Source: CBDCTM01 sp965222005 (GTDB taxonomy: Bacteria; Bacteroidota; Bacteroidia; Chitinophagales; Saprospiraceae). From it: DNA of 64,000 bases. The stretch lies in the NCBI GenBank assembly GCA_965222005.1, contig OZ244935.1:4092001-4156000 (forward strand). The letters run 5' to 3'. A program made the position numbers and the translations under genes. Below are positions 18,941 to 27,899 of this stretch, piece after piece; the stretch's first letter is position 1, and the number at the start of each line of letters is the position of its first letter. Below the pieces are notes generated by a model that was not told the DNA's origin, made no database searches, and saw only the letters and a list, made by a program, of their open reading frames with translations.

Positions 18941-19981
18941 ATGAAACATCTACTGCTATTGACGCCTGGCTTTGCCGCTGATGAAACGGATAGCCAGTGT
19001 ATCCCGGCTCTCCAGGTATTTGTACGCAAACTGGCTGAATCCAAGCACATTCATATCAGTGTGGTAGCGGTGCATTATCCGCATCGTCACGATCGACAAA
19101 ATTGGAATGGCATTCCGGTTTATTCCAGTTTTGGCGGGCGGTGGATGCGTCGCTTGAAAAGCTGGTGGAATGTCAGGAAGTGGATAAATTCTATCCACCA
19201 ACGCCATCCCATCGATATCATCCACAGCTTTTGGCTAACGGATGCTGCCTGGCTGGGTCAACGTATGGCACGGCGAATGAAATTGCCTCATATCGTTACA
19301 CTGATGGGGCAGGATGTATTGCCTTCCAATTGGTATATGCGGCTTCCTCAGTTTCGCAATACGCCAATGGTTACCTTATCTCCTTCTCACAGTAAGCATT
19401 TTGAAGCCAGCAGTGGCCGGACAACCGATGCGATCATTCCCTGGGGTATTGATGCGGAAGAACTGCCTAATCCAGCTACTGATCGGGCTATTGATATCTT
19501 GGGTGTGGGTAGTTTGATTGCTTTGAAGGATTATACGCTGTTTCTTCAATTGGTGGGCCAGTTAGTAGAAACAAAGCCCGATCTTAGTGTAGTGCTAATA
19601 GGGCAGGGGCCGGAGCGAGAGGGACTGGAGGCTTTAGCTGGAAAATTAGGTATAGAACAGCAGGTAACTTTTTTGGGAGCATTGCCCCGACATGAGGTAT
19701 TGGAGTACATGTGTAGGAGTAAAATATTGCTGCACACATCAAAATTTGAGTCCTTTGGTTATGTGTTTTTAGAAGGCTTGGCTTGTGGTATGGGTATAGT
19801 TTCGACGCCGGTAGGCATAGCACAACCCTCGGCCCGCTGGAAGATTGGCGAAACGGAAGCAGCGCTTTTGGCCCATTTGAAAAGTAGTATGGGCAATTTT
19901 AAAAATCACTCCTCCCAAATTTTATATCCGATTTCGGATACCATAGAACAGTATCTGGCACTTTACAACAGCTTTTTGTAA
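18941..19981 (+). CDS. GT4 family glycosyltransferase
   Basis: A 346-residue cytoplasmic retaining glycosyltransferase with GT-B fold. The C-terminal Rossmann half has IDILGVGSLIALKDY, the VVLIGQGPEREGL strand and the EX7E motif ESFGYVFLE (Glu270 and Glu278), which binds the nucleotide-sugar. The N-terminal half contains HSFWLTDAAWLG and VTLMGQDVLP, typical of mannosyl- or galactosyl-transferases of this group, but the donor cannot be told. It starts 3 bases after the GT39-like gene and overlaps the convergent GT4 gene by 19 bases at its 3' end. Confidence 0.85.
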   Translation: MKHLLLLTPGFAADETDSQCIPALQVFVRKLAESKHIHISVVAVHYPHRHDRQNWNGIPVYSSFGGRWMRRLKSWWNVRKWINSIHQRHPIDIIHSFWLTDAAWLGQRMARRMKLPHIVTLMGQDVLPSNWYMRLPQFRNTPMVTLSPSHSKHFEASSGRTTDAIIPWGIDAEELPNPATDRAIDILGVGSLIALKDYTLFLQLVGQLVETKPDLSVVLIGQGPEREGLEALAGKLGIEQQVTFLGALPRHEVLEYMCRSKILLHTSKFESFGYVFLEGLACGMGIVSTPVGIAQPSARWKIGETEAALLAHLKSSMGNFKNHSSQILYPISDTIEQYLALYNSFL

Positions 19982-21087
19982 ACATCCATCATTTGCCTGG
20001 CTATTACCGGGTAGCTAAGAAATTGCTCAAAATGAGCCCTGCTGCGGGTTGATGCCTTTTCCCAGGGCTGCTGCAGGGCTTTTTGAATGGCATTATGTAG
20101 AGCAAAACTATCTCCAGATGGCCAGAGCTGGCCTATTTTGCCATTAGCCGTAATCATTTTATAAGAAGGGATGGCCGTAAGAATGGGTACACAACCACAA
20201 GCAATGGCCTCCAGTGCTGAATATCCCGAGCCCTCCAAATGGGAACCCAACAAGAAGTAGTGAGCACTGTTGAAATAGGCTGGCAGGCGCTCGCGTTTTT
20301 TACTGCCGAGCAGATGCACTCGCCCCTTTAAGCTGGGCTGGCTGGCTATATATGACCTGACCTCAGCTTCCAAGTCGTTGCTGCGATAGATCATAAACAG
20401 CTGAGTATCAGGTAGTTGTGTAAAAGTATCGGCAAGCCCTGCCAATACAGTAAGTGGATCTTTGTTGGAGTTCAAATTGCCCACCCAGAGAAAAATTGGT
20501 TGCCCTGCCAATCCCGTTTTTTGCTGGGATAGATGTCGGTCGGCCGGTTGAAAATAGTTGGAAGCCTCGAGGATGAAGCATACTTTTTGAGGGTCGATGA
20601 GCTTTTGTTGTGTCCAAATTTTTTCCTGGCCTTTGGCAGTAAAAATAAAAGCATTTACTTTTCGAAATGCCATACGTTGAAGTACCTTTTGCAACCAATA
20701 TCGGGGCCTTTCTGCATGATTTTGCAATACGAAAGCCTGCCTGGAATTTAGTTGGTGCAGCAAATGAGCATGGGCGATCACCTTATTCATATTGTGGCTG
20801 TGCAAAATATGAGGAGCCAGTTGTTTGACTTTGCGGTGCACGTGTAAAGGAATTTGCCAAAAGCTTAGCCGAGGTCCGTGGGAATCCTTAATAAAGTGAT
20901 AGTCCACACCTTTGATGTGGAGGAATATTGATTTTGGAAAACGGATAATTGCACTTATTTTACAATCATCGAGGCTGGTGAGCGCTTCACACCAATCAGT
21001 AAGGCTGAATAACTCTTTCAGCAAATCTTCCGGAACAGCGATGCCAGGGAGATATTCGTAAACGATAAAGCAAATGTGCAATGGCAT
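19963..21087 (-). CDS. GT4 family glycosyltransferase (opposite strand)
   Basis: A 374-residue GT-B glycosyltransferase. The N-terminus (HICFIVYEYLPG) is the usual first strand; PIFLWVGNLNSNKDPLTVL opens the C-terminal donor domain and EGSGYSALEAIACG carries the EX7E motif. It is the only minus-strand gene in the glycan cluster: its 3' end overlaps the preceding GT4 gene by 19 bases and its start lies 33 bases from the divergent sulfotransferase gene, which implies promoters in that short gap. Probably involved in the same glycan, but donor and acceptor are unknown. Confidence 0.85.
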   Translation of the reverse strand: MPLHICFIVYEYLPGIAVPEDLLKELFSLTDWCEALTSLDDCKISAIIRFPKSIFLHIKGVDYHFIKDSHGPRLSFWQIPLHVHRKVKQLAPHILHSHNMNKVIAHAHLLHQLNSRQAFVLQNHAERPRYWLQKVLQRMAFRKVNAFIFTAKGQEKIWTQQKLIDPQKVCFILEASNYFQPADRHLSQQKTGLAGQPIFLWVGNLNSNKDPLTVLAGLADTFTQLPDTQLFMIYRSNDLEAEVRSYIASQPSLKGRVHLLGSKKRERLPAYFNSAHYFLLGSHLEGSGYSALEAIACGCVPILTAIPSYKMITANGKIGQLWPSGDSFALHNAIQKALQQPWEKASTRSRAHFEQFLSYPVIARQMMDVYKKLL

Positions 21088-21120
21088 GTGTGGGACTAAG
21101 CAATTTTTTTAAACAACCTC

Positions 21121-21936
21121 ATGATCAGATTTCGCTTAAAGTTAGCCTATTTTGATGCAAAGTGCAGCATGCTTAGGTGGCAGCGCAAGTGGCAAAATCG
21201 TTTTTCCAGAGCAGTGACGCCTACTTTCCTTTTTATCCTGTGCCCGGCCTATTGTGGCTCGACCTTGCTACACGAAATATTGAGCAGCTCGCCTTCGGTG
21301 AGCCCCAACAACTTGTTCGGTACGCGAGAGGGGCAGAGTTTGCCTCAGGTTCGGCGCCTGATCGATTACCGGAAGCGCTGGGAGCTGAGCTATGTTTATC
21401 CCTGGGAGGCTATCAAGAAGGAGTGGATGGCCTATTGGGCGCACAGCAAACCGCTTCTGCTAGACAAAAGCCCGCCCAATTTGTTGCGGGCTTCAGCATT
21501 GCAACGCCATTTTCAGCCGGCTGTTTTTATCGCTATGCTTCGCAATCCGTATGTGCATTGCGAAGCTATGATGCGACGTGATGGCATGATTGCTTCGGAT
21601 GCTGCAAAACGGGCTGTACTTTGCCTGGATCATCAGAAAAAAAATCTGGAAAGCATAGATCGGATCATTTTGGTCAAATATGAAGAGCTCGTTCGGCAGC
21701 CCGAATCAGTCAGGCAACGGATATTGACATTTCTACCTCTTTTACAAACTTTAAAAATGGAAAGGCGTTTCAAAGCACACAGTGCTTACAATAAACCAAT
21801 GCCTATAGTTGATATGAACGCCGGGAAGTTGGAATGCTTGCTGCCTGAACAGTTAAAAGATATCAACCAGGTGTTCAAACCAAATAGTGATTTGTTGCAA
21901 TGCTTTGGCTATCAATTAAATGACCAGGTAGTTTAA
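21121..21936 (+). CDS. PAPS-dependent sulfotransferase family protein
   Basis: A 271-residue protein of the sulfotransferase family. LCPAYCGSTLLHEILSSSP (residues about 40-58) is the 5'-phosphosulfate binding loop, with the Gly-Ser/Thr that holds the PAPS phosphate. FIAMLRNPYVHCEAMMRRD (about 137-155) is the 3'-phosphate loop with its conserved Arg-Asn-Pro. The family transfers sulfate to carbohydrate hydroxyls or other small acceptors. Its place among glycosyltransferases suggests sulfation of a surface polysaccharide or glycolipid. It is followed 34 bases later by a radical SAM gene on the same strand. Confidence 0.8.
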   Translation: MIRFRLKLAYFDAKCSMLRWQRKWQNRFSRAVTPTFLFILCPAYCGSTLLHEILSSSPSVSPNNLFGTREGQSLPQVRRLIDYRKRWELSYVYPWEAIKKEWMAYWAHSKPLLLDKSPPNLLRASALQRHFQPAVFIAMLRNPYVHCEAMMRRDGMIASDAAKRAVLCLDHQKKNLESIDRIILVKYEELVRQPESVRQRILTFLPLLQTLKMERRFKAHSAYNKPMPIVDMNAGKLECLLPEQLKDINQVFKPNSDLLQCFGYQLNDQVV

Positions 21937-21970
21937 AATATAAACGGGCTATTGCTAACTTGAGCAACCA

Positions 21971-23485
21971 ATGAAATCCAAAGGCAAAGTCATTCTGTTT
22001 AATCCCCGTTCGGCCGGCGCTAAGCATCGCATCCCCAACAGCATACTACAGGTGGGCGCATCCATACAGGGGCGCTACGATTATGTTTTTGTAGATGGCA
22101 ATATGGAGGGTGATCCTGGCCGGAAGATCATGGAATATTTGAAAACAGGGCAATTTAAATATTTTGGCTCCACGGTGATGCCGGGCCCTCAGTTGAGTCA
22201 GGCGATACCGATTGCCAGGCAGGTCAAATCGGAATTTCCTCACCTCATCAATATCTGGGGCGGATACTTTCCCGCCAATCAATACAAAGTAACCATTGAA
22301 TCCCCTTTTGTCGATTTTATTATCAATGGGCCAGGTGACCATGCCTTTCCTGCCCTGTTGGATGCTTTGGAAAATAGCCAGCCCTATGAATTTATTCCCA
22401 ATCTGATTTATCAAACTGCTGATGGCGAGATTGTCAAAACCCAAAAGGAAGCCTTGCTCGATCAGGATACACTTCCGGACTTGCCATACGAACATCTCAA
22501 TCGGTTTTATCCGGTAAAGAATTATCTGGCCAGTACTTTTCTGGGTAGCCGTACCCTGGCTTATCATTCGAGTGTAGGCTGTCCTTTCAAATGCTCTTTC
22601 TGTGCAGTTGTGCCAATTTATGAGGCACGCTGGAGAGGTAAATCTGCCGAAAATATTTTCAGGGATGTGCAAAGAATCCAGCAAGTTTACGGCGCTGATG
22701 CTGTTGAATTTCACGACAACAACTTCTTCGTTTCCGAAAAGCGGACTGCCGAATTTGCCCGTCTTATGCTGCACGAAGGGATGAACTGGTGGGGCGAGGG
22801 GCGCATTGATACTATTGACAGATACAAAGATGAGACGCTTGAGCTGATGCGCGAATCAGGCTGCCGGATGATCTTTTTTGGTGCCGAAAGCGGTAGTAAT
22901 GAGTTATTGGAGCAGATGGACAAGGGCGGAAAGCAAACAGCTGAGCAGATCAAGCGCTTTGCTGCACGGATGAAGCAATTTGACATTATCCCGGAGTACT
23001 CTTTTGTGCTTGGATTTCCGGCCGAAACGCCCGAAAAGGTGATGGCTCAGATCGATGCGGATATTGAGTTCATCAAGCAAATCAAGCGCATCAATCCCGA
23101 AACAGAGATCATCATTTATGTGTATAGCCCGGTACCTACTGAAGGCTCCGAACTGTATCGGCGGATCATAGAGGCTGGTTTTCGCTTCCCCGATAAATTA
23201 GAAGACTGGATCAGCCCGCAGTGGGAAAAATTTGATCTGCGCAAAAATCCGCTTACGCCCTGGCTCAGTGCTAAAATGGTGGATAAAATCAGGGGCTTTG
23301 AAACGGTGCTTAATGCTTACCATCCAACGGCATCAGATGTTAAACTGACCTCATTTCAGCGTTTGGCCATTCGACGCTTGGCCAGCTTGCGCTATCGGAA
23401 GGGCTGGTATAAATATCCCTACGAGCTGAAAGTATTGCAGAAGTTTTGGTTGCGGTACAGACAGCCGGAGGTGGAGGGGTTTTGA
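21971..23485 (+). CDS. B12-binding domain radical SAM protein
   Basis: A 504-residue enzyme. Residues about 1-150 look like a cobalamin-binding Rossmann domain (VILFNPRSAGAKHRIPNS; VFVDGN). The radical SAM core follows with the cluster motif GCPFKCSFC (Cys204, Cys208, Cys211), a GE-like segment GEGRID and ESGCRMIFFGAESGS. Relatives perform methylations, ring contractions or other radical chemistry on lipids, natural products and sugars; the substrate cannot be read from the sequence. Position right after the sulfotransferase suggests it modifies the same surface molecule. The last gene of the plus-strand glycan cluster. Confidence 0.85.
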   Translation: MKSKGKVILFNPRSAGAKHRIPNSILQVGASIQGRYDYVFVDGNMEGDPGRKIMEYLKTGQFKYFGSTVMPGPQLSQAIPIARQVKSEFPHLINIWGGYFPANQYKVTIESPFVDFIINGPGDHAFPALLDALENSQPYEFIPNLIYQTADGEIVKTQKEALLDQDTLPDLPYEHLNRFYPVKNYLASTFLGSRTLAYHSSVGCPFKCSFCAVVPIYEARWRGKSAENIFRDVQRIQQVYGADAVEFHDNNFFVSEKRTAEFARLMLHEGMNWWGEGRIDTIDRYKDETLELMRESGCRMIFFGAESGSNELLEQMDKGGKQTAEQIKRFAARMKQFDIIPEYSFVLGFPAETPEKVMAQIDADIEFIKQIKRINPETEIIIYVYSPVPTEGSELYRRIIEAGFRFPDKLEDWISPQWEKFDLRKNPLTPWLSAKMVDKIRGFETVLNAYHPTASDVKLTSFQRLAIRRLASLRYRKGWYKYPYELKVLQKFWLRYRQPEVEGF

Positions 23486-23533
23486 CCCGCAGAGAGGTGT
23501 AGTCCCGCTCACAGGCTAAATGAGTAAATCTCG

Positions 23534-24949
23534 CTATTTCAATGCTTCAATTTTTTCTCTGAGCCATTCTTCATTCATCACTCCGCTTGCCTGATTGATC
23601 TCTTTAGCGAGCTTGTCAATAGCGGATTGATCTCCCGGGATAATTTTAGTGAGCTTGCGCGTGAATTTGATCAAATTGAGATAGTTTTTGCGGCGATTGG
23701 CAGGTATGTCTTTGTGGCGGTTGAGATAGACGCGGAAGCTGTCGAGCAGCGAGTGAAGCGGCTCGATTTCGTCGGTTTCATAATAAGTAAGTAGAAGGAT
23801 GCTTTTTGAGCCCAGATTGTAAGACACATCTTCATATTCAACCTCACGCAATAGTTCGATAACTTCATCGAATTGCCTTTGGTACCAGTATAGGCGGGCC
23901 ATATTGTAGGAAAGGGCATTTTCGCGGAAGGCTTCTGGAAGGTCGTCTTTGTGTTTTGTAATGAAATCATTTGTCCATTCAAAGCGACCGGCGCGAAGCG
24001 CTGCTGTAACTATATTTTGAAATTTCCAGGGAGACAGCTCTCCGTCCGTCAAAGCACCTTTTTTAAGCAAATCCTCATTGATGTCCAAAAATTCTTCCAG
24101 AAACTCATTGACCCCCTGATTGATCTTTGCAATGCAGTAATTGATTGCATAAGTATAAATCTCTCTTGCTTCCTGGCTCGGAAATGCAGCTCCGAATCTG
24201 TCCAATATCTCTTTTAGTCGGTAATAATGATTTAAATTTTCAGTTTCCTTTTGAGTTAGATAAATTTGATGATATACAGCAATTGGAGGGATATGGCTTA
24301 GATCAATAAGCTCCAGTGTGTTTAATATTTCATCTGTAAGAAAGAGTTGGTATTCATGTGCGGTGATGTTCTGCCTGGCTACTATTGAGCAAAAGTATTT
24401 TAATTTTTCTGCGATATAAAAATGATCGAGATGGGTAAGGATAGATTCTACATTTGATTTGGTAGTGCGATCCAGGCCTAATCGAAGCGCTTCATAATAA
24501 TTTCTTTCAATCAAGTATTGGTTGAAGTAATAAGCAGAGGATTGGTGAAATTGTTGTTGAGCCAGCCTGGAAGCCGTCTTTTTTACACCTTTCAGCAGCT
24601 TTTCCATTTGTTTTTTACCGGCTGCCTGGATGAGAAAAGCTGTTTGTTGCAAACTATGGCTCTCATATTCCTCCTGCGCCAAAAAGCGCTCCACAAGCTT
24701 GAGCAGGTCAGAGCACAGTTTTCTAAACCGTACATCATCATATTCCGTCTCCGGCCATAGTTTTTTCCATGCTTTTTCTTTGCTGATTGGCTGCCCGTTG
24801 GGGCTGTTAATCTGGTGGATCAACAGCTCAAAAAGACCGATCAGCGCCTCATTTTTGTTAAAATAGGGTGATATAATGTATTTTTTTAATCTGTTTTGCT
24901 CAACTTTGCTGAAATTTTGCAGTATGGAATATATTTTGATATTGTGCAT
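23534..24949 (-). CDS. Hypothetical large helical protein (TPR-like)
   Basis: A 471-residue soluble protein without signal peptide. It is almost entirely helical, with aromatic and leucine spacing that suggests TPR- or HEAT-like helical pairs: for instance YNMARLYWYQRQFDEVIELL near residues 345-364 and NYLNLIKFTRKLTKI near 428-442. The N-terminal block (FSKVEQNRLKKYIISPYFNKN) is distinctive. No family is recognised; similar long helical proteins are common as unnamed conserved genes in Saprospiria-type genomes. It is a single gene with a long upstream spacer shared with the divergent Ig/dockerin-like gene. Confidence 0.6.
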   Translation of the reverse strand: MHNIKIYSILQNFSKVEQNRLKKYIISPYFNKNEALIGLFELLIHQINSPNGQPISKEKAWKKLWPETEYDDVRFRKLCSDLLKLVERFLAQEEYESHSLQQTAFLIQAAGKKQMEKLLKGVKKTASRLAQQQFHQSSAYYFNQYLIERNYYEALRLGLDRTTKSNVESILTHLDHFYIAEKLKYFCSIVARQNITAHEYQLFLTDEILNTLELIDLSHIPPIAVYHQIYLTQKETENLNHYYRLKEILDRFGAAFPSQEAREIYTYAINYCIAKINQGVNEFLEEFLDINEDLLKKGALTDGELSPWKFQNIVTAALRAGRFEWTNDFITKHKDDLPEAFRENALSYNMARLYWYQRQFDEVIELLREVEYEDVSYNLGSKSILLLTYYETDEIEPLHSLLDSFRVYLNRHKDIPANRRKNYLNLIKFTRKLTKIIPGDQSAIDKLAKEINQASGVMNEEWLREKIEALK

Positions 24950-25285
24950 TTTAAAATATTTTTAGTATTTTGCGCAGGTAAAATAGCCAATTAGGTTTCA
25001 ATACTCGAACTAAGCCCCCAAATCTCACCACTGCTAGACGTGTTTTTTGGGGTGAAGCCCTTAAGCAAGAATACCCGGACAAATCAGATCGAATTTAGCA
25101 AAATTCACAATTTGATTCGTTTGTCAGCCCTGCAATCCCAAAAATAAGTACTTTCGCGCACTCGCTACAACAAATTAGGCTTTTTTTTATGTTACAGTAA
25201 AGGCATTTTGTCCTTGTGAAAGAAGATTATGAGAGCGAATTTTGTAACATGATCCATTGAACAAGTTATATTAAATCCGTGTACG
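24950..25285. other. 336-base intergenic spacer between divergent genes
   Basis: No open frame of note is seen. It must hold promoters for both flanking genes. A stretch at about 25013-25064 can pair (CCCCCAAAT with TTTTTTGGGG across a loop of about 20 bases), and an imperfect palindrome (CGAAT ... ATTCG) lies near 25089-25120. TACTTTCG near 25150 resembles a -7 box, but no well-placed -33 box was found. No RNA gene was recognised. Confidence 0.4.
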
Positions 25286-27778
25286 ATGAATGTATCCTTT
25301 TTTACAATGCGAAAGGTAGTATTATACCTGATTTTCTTCCTCGTTCCTTTGATATCGCATGGCCAGTTCTATAAGTTTTTTGAAGTACTGGTTGACGATA
25401 CACTTTCCTATGAGTTTGAATCCGTTCAATACGACGGCTCGCTCACTACACCGCCCAATCACGGTACAGCTGAGGTGCTGCCTACTGCCAACGGCAATAT
25501 ATTTGAGTTAGTATATACACCTGCCAGCGGCTATATTGGTCGCGATACGCTTGTTATTACCTATTACATTTACCCCATCACTGCCCGCCAGCGTACGGTC
25601 GAAATCGAAGTACTGCCCTCTATCATCAAGGCATACAACGATTATGAGGCCACTACGGTCGATACGCCCGTCACGCTTACGGTTTTGGACAATGATGTGG
25701 GAAGCGACACCATCAGCATACACAATGTTTCCCTGACAAACAATGGGGCCGTAGTGATCAACACCGATCAGAGCATTACCTTCACGCCGGACAGTGGCTT
25801 CGTGGGAGATGCCTATTTCAACTACACTATTTGCCTGAGCAGCGGAAAATGCGATGTGGGAATAGCTACCGTATTTGTGGAAGAAAACATCTCCCTTGTC
25901 GATACAGTCTATCTGGCTACCAGGCGGGGCGTTGCCAAGGAGGTTACCTTGCCACTCGACAATGGCTATCAGCAATTGCAAAACTGTAGTAATGGTGTAT
26001 TGACAGAGCATGCAGAAGGCTGGATATCCTATGGCCCGAATGCTTCCTTTTATGGGGCTCAGGATACCTTCAAATATACATACAATACCAACACCGTATC
26101 CTCTATACGGACGTTTATAATAGACGTATTAGATACACCACTTAGCAGTACACAGGGCATTGCATTTGATGATTATGCCTATGTAATCATTGATGGAGAA
26201 ATAGATATCGATGTACTGGCGAATGACAACCAGCTACTCGATCCCTACATCTCGCTGATTGGGACCCAACCGCTTAATGGTATCGCTGCTATTTCAGGGG
26301 GAAAGATCAATTACATCCCCAATTCCGGATTTACCGGAGTGGATAAATTTTCGTACAAATCCTGTATTCTGCCGGCTGGTTGTGAAAACGCGGATGTGTA
26401 TGTAATTGTTGATAATCAATTTCCTTCCTCTACATCCTATGATCTGACTACCATTGAGAACACACCTTTAGTCATCAACTATCAGATTCCCATTGAAGAA
26501 TTTGACTTTGTAGTAACTTCCAACCTCAGCGATGAAGAGGGAACTGTAGATTACCATTCCGGCTACTTCAATGGTTTGGTACACGGCCAGCAGGTCGCCG
26601 GTTACAATCTGATTGTATATACTCCTCCGCTTGATTATACTGGTCTTGATCATTTTGAATTTGAATACTGTGTAGGCAGTGATTGTGAATTGGTCAAGAT
26701 CGATATGGATGTCATCGGCATGTCCAATCCGCCTATTGACACCTTCTGTGTGGGTGAATGTGTATGGGCGGGTGATGCGAACTTCGACGGTACGGTCAAT
26801 ATCAATGACCTGCTGCCTGTGGGCTATTGCATCGGAGAGGTAGGCATTAGCCGTCAAAATGGCAGTATCGACTGGTATGCTCAATTTGGCGACAATTGGG
26901 ATGGCCATATTTCCCAAACGGCAGTCAACATCAAACATGTGGACGGCGACGGCGACGGCTTTATTACTGCCGGGGATACAACTGCATTGAAGGAAAATTA
27001 TGGCAAAACGCATAATCTGACGCCCGGCCCCGGCCCGGTTTCTTCCAGCCTGCCATTGTACTTTGTGCCCAGAACTCCCGGCCCTTACAATCCCGGGGAT
27101 TTAGTGGTTACAGATATATTCCTGGGCAATTCCAGCGCACCGGCTATAGATATGTACGGGCTTACCTTTGCGATGAATTACAATCCCACAGTGGTAGATT
27201 CTGGTAGCTTCCAGGTGTCCTTCGACCAATCCAACTGGATGGCCTATAATTCGCCCATGCTCGATATGATCGAGGAACCTACTACCGGCAGGGTAGAGGT
27301 GGGCTATACCCGTACCAGCGGGGTAGCAGCCAGTGGCTATGGTAAAATTGGTTCTTTTAGCTTTATTGTAGTGGATGATATTATCGATGGCGTTAAGCGC
27401 GGCGATACACTTTCCACAAATATCTCAGGTACTGCTCCGGTTTATATGAATGCCTTAGGTATTTATCAACAAATGCCGGTATTTGATATTGAAATTGAGA
27501 TAGCCTTTCCTGGCCAAAATCAGCAAGGCCTTAAAGACGATCAGGTGGTGGTATATCCCAATCCGACGCAAGACGCATTGCAGGTGCATGTGAATGGCAA
27601 CAATGAAATCCGCGAGCTGTACATTTACAGCCTGACGGGCCAGCGCCTGTTTGCCAGTGGTAAAATACAAGAAAAAGCTACTTCTATTGATTTGAGCCGC
27701 TTTGAGAATGGCCTGTACATTCTCAATACCATCACCGAGAATGGTATCGTCTCCAGGAAAATAGAGGTGATAAGATAA
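25286..27778 (+). CDS. Secreted multi-domain protein: Ig/cadherin-like repeats, dockerin-like EF hands, T9SS type A domain
   Basis: An 830-residue secreted protein; ATG at 25286 or 25307 both leave a good signal peptide ending SHGQ. About residues 30-480 hold four to five Ig/cadherin-like repeats with VLDNDV, ITFTPDSGFVGDAYFNY and YIPNSGFTGVDKFSY signatures. About residues 490-575 form a calcium-binding dockerin-like module: GDANFDGTVNINDL and DGDGDGFITAGD. A cohesin-like strand region follows (VTDIFLGNSSAPAIDMYGL), and the end is a type A T9SS domain (VVYPNPTQDALQVHV, LTGQRLF). It probably works as a surface scaffold or adhesin. A strong terminator follows the stop codon. Confidence 0.85.
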   Translation: MNVSFFTMRKVVLYLIFFLVPLISHGQFYKFFEVLVDDTLSYEFESVQYDGSLTTPPNHGTAEVLPTANGNIFELVYTPASGYIGRDTLVITYYIYPITARQRTVEIEVLPSIIKAYNDYEATTVDTPVTLTVLDNDVGSDTISIHNVSLTNNGAVVINTDQSITFTPDSGFVGDAYFNYTICLSSGKCDVGIATVFVEENISLVDTVYLATRRGVAKEVTLPLDNGYQQLQNCSNGVLTEHAEGWISYGPNASFYGAQDTFKYTYNTNTVSSIRTFIIDVLDTPLSSTQGIAFDDYAYVIIDGEIDIDVLANDNQLLDPYISLIGTQPLNGIAAISGGKINYIPNSGFTGVDKFSYKSCILPAGCENADVYVIVDNQFPSSTSYDLTTIENTPLVINYQIPIEEFDFVVTSNLSDEEGTVDYHSGYFNGLVHGQQVAGYNLIVYTPPLDYTGLDHFEFEYCVGSDCELVKIDMDVIGMSNPPIDTFCVGECVWAGDANFDGTVNINDLLPVGYCIGEVGISRQNGSIDWYAQFGDNWDGHISQTAVNIKHVDGDGDGFITAGDTTALKENYGKTHNLTPGPGPVSSSLPLYFVPRTPGPYNPGDLVVTDIFLGNSSAPAIDMYGLTFAMNYNPTVVDSGSFQVSFDQSNWMAYNSPMLDMIEEPTTGRVEVGYTRTSGVAASGYGKIGSFSFIVVDDIIDGVKRGDTLSTNISGTAPVYMNALGIYQQMPVFDIEIEIAFPGQNQQGLKDDQVVVYPNPTQDALQVHVNGNNEIRELYIYSLTGQRLFASGKIQEKATSIDLSRFENGLYILNTITENGIVSRKIEVIR

Positions 27779-27857
27779 TATCCTTTTTCACGAAAGGATA
27801 CATTCATAGGATTTATATAACTTGTTTGAAAAGCCGCAGGGATGCGGCTTTTTTTTT
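27779..27857 (+). terminator. Terminator region: upstream hairpin plus strong Rho-independent terminator
   Basis: TATCCTTT at 27779-27786 pairs perfectly with AAAGGATA at 27793-27800, directly at the stop codon. It is followed by the true terminator, AAGCCGCA at 27831-27838 pairing with TGCGGCTT at 27843-27850 over a four-base loop, ending in nine T residues. It ends the Ig/dockerin gene transcript 16 bases before the IS left end. Confidence 0.8.
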
Positions 27858-27899
27858 AATTTATTACACTAGTGATGTTCATAAATAAAAAATAATAAA

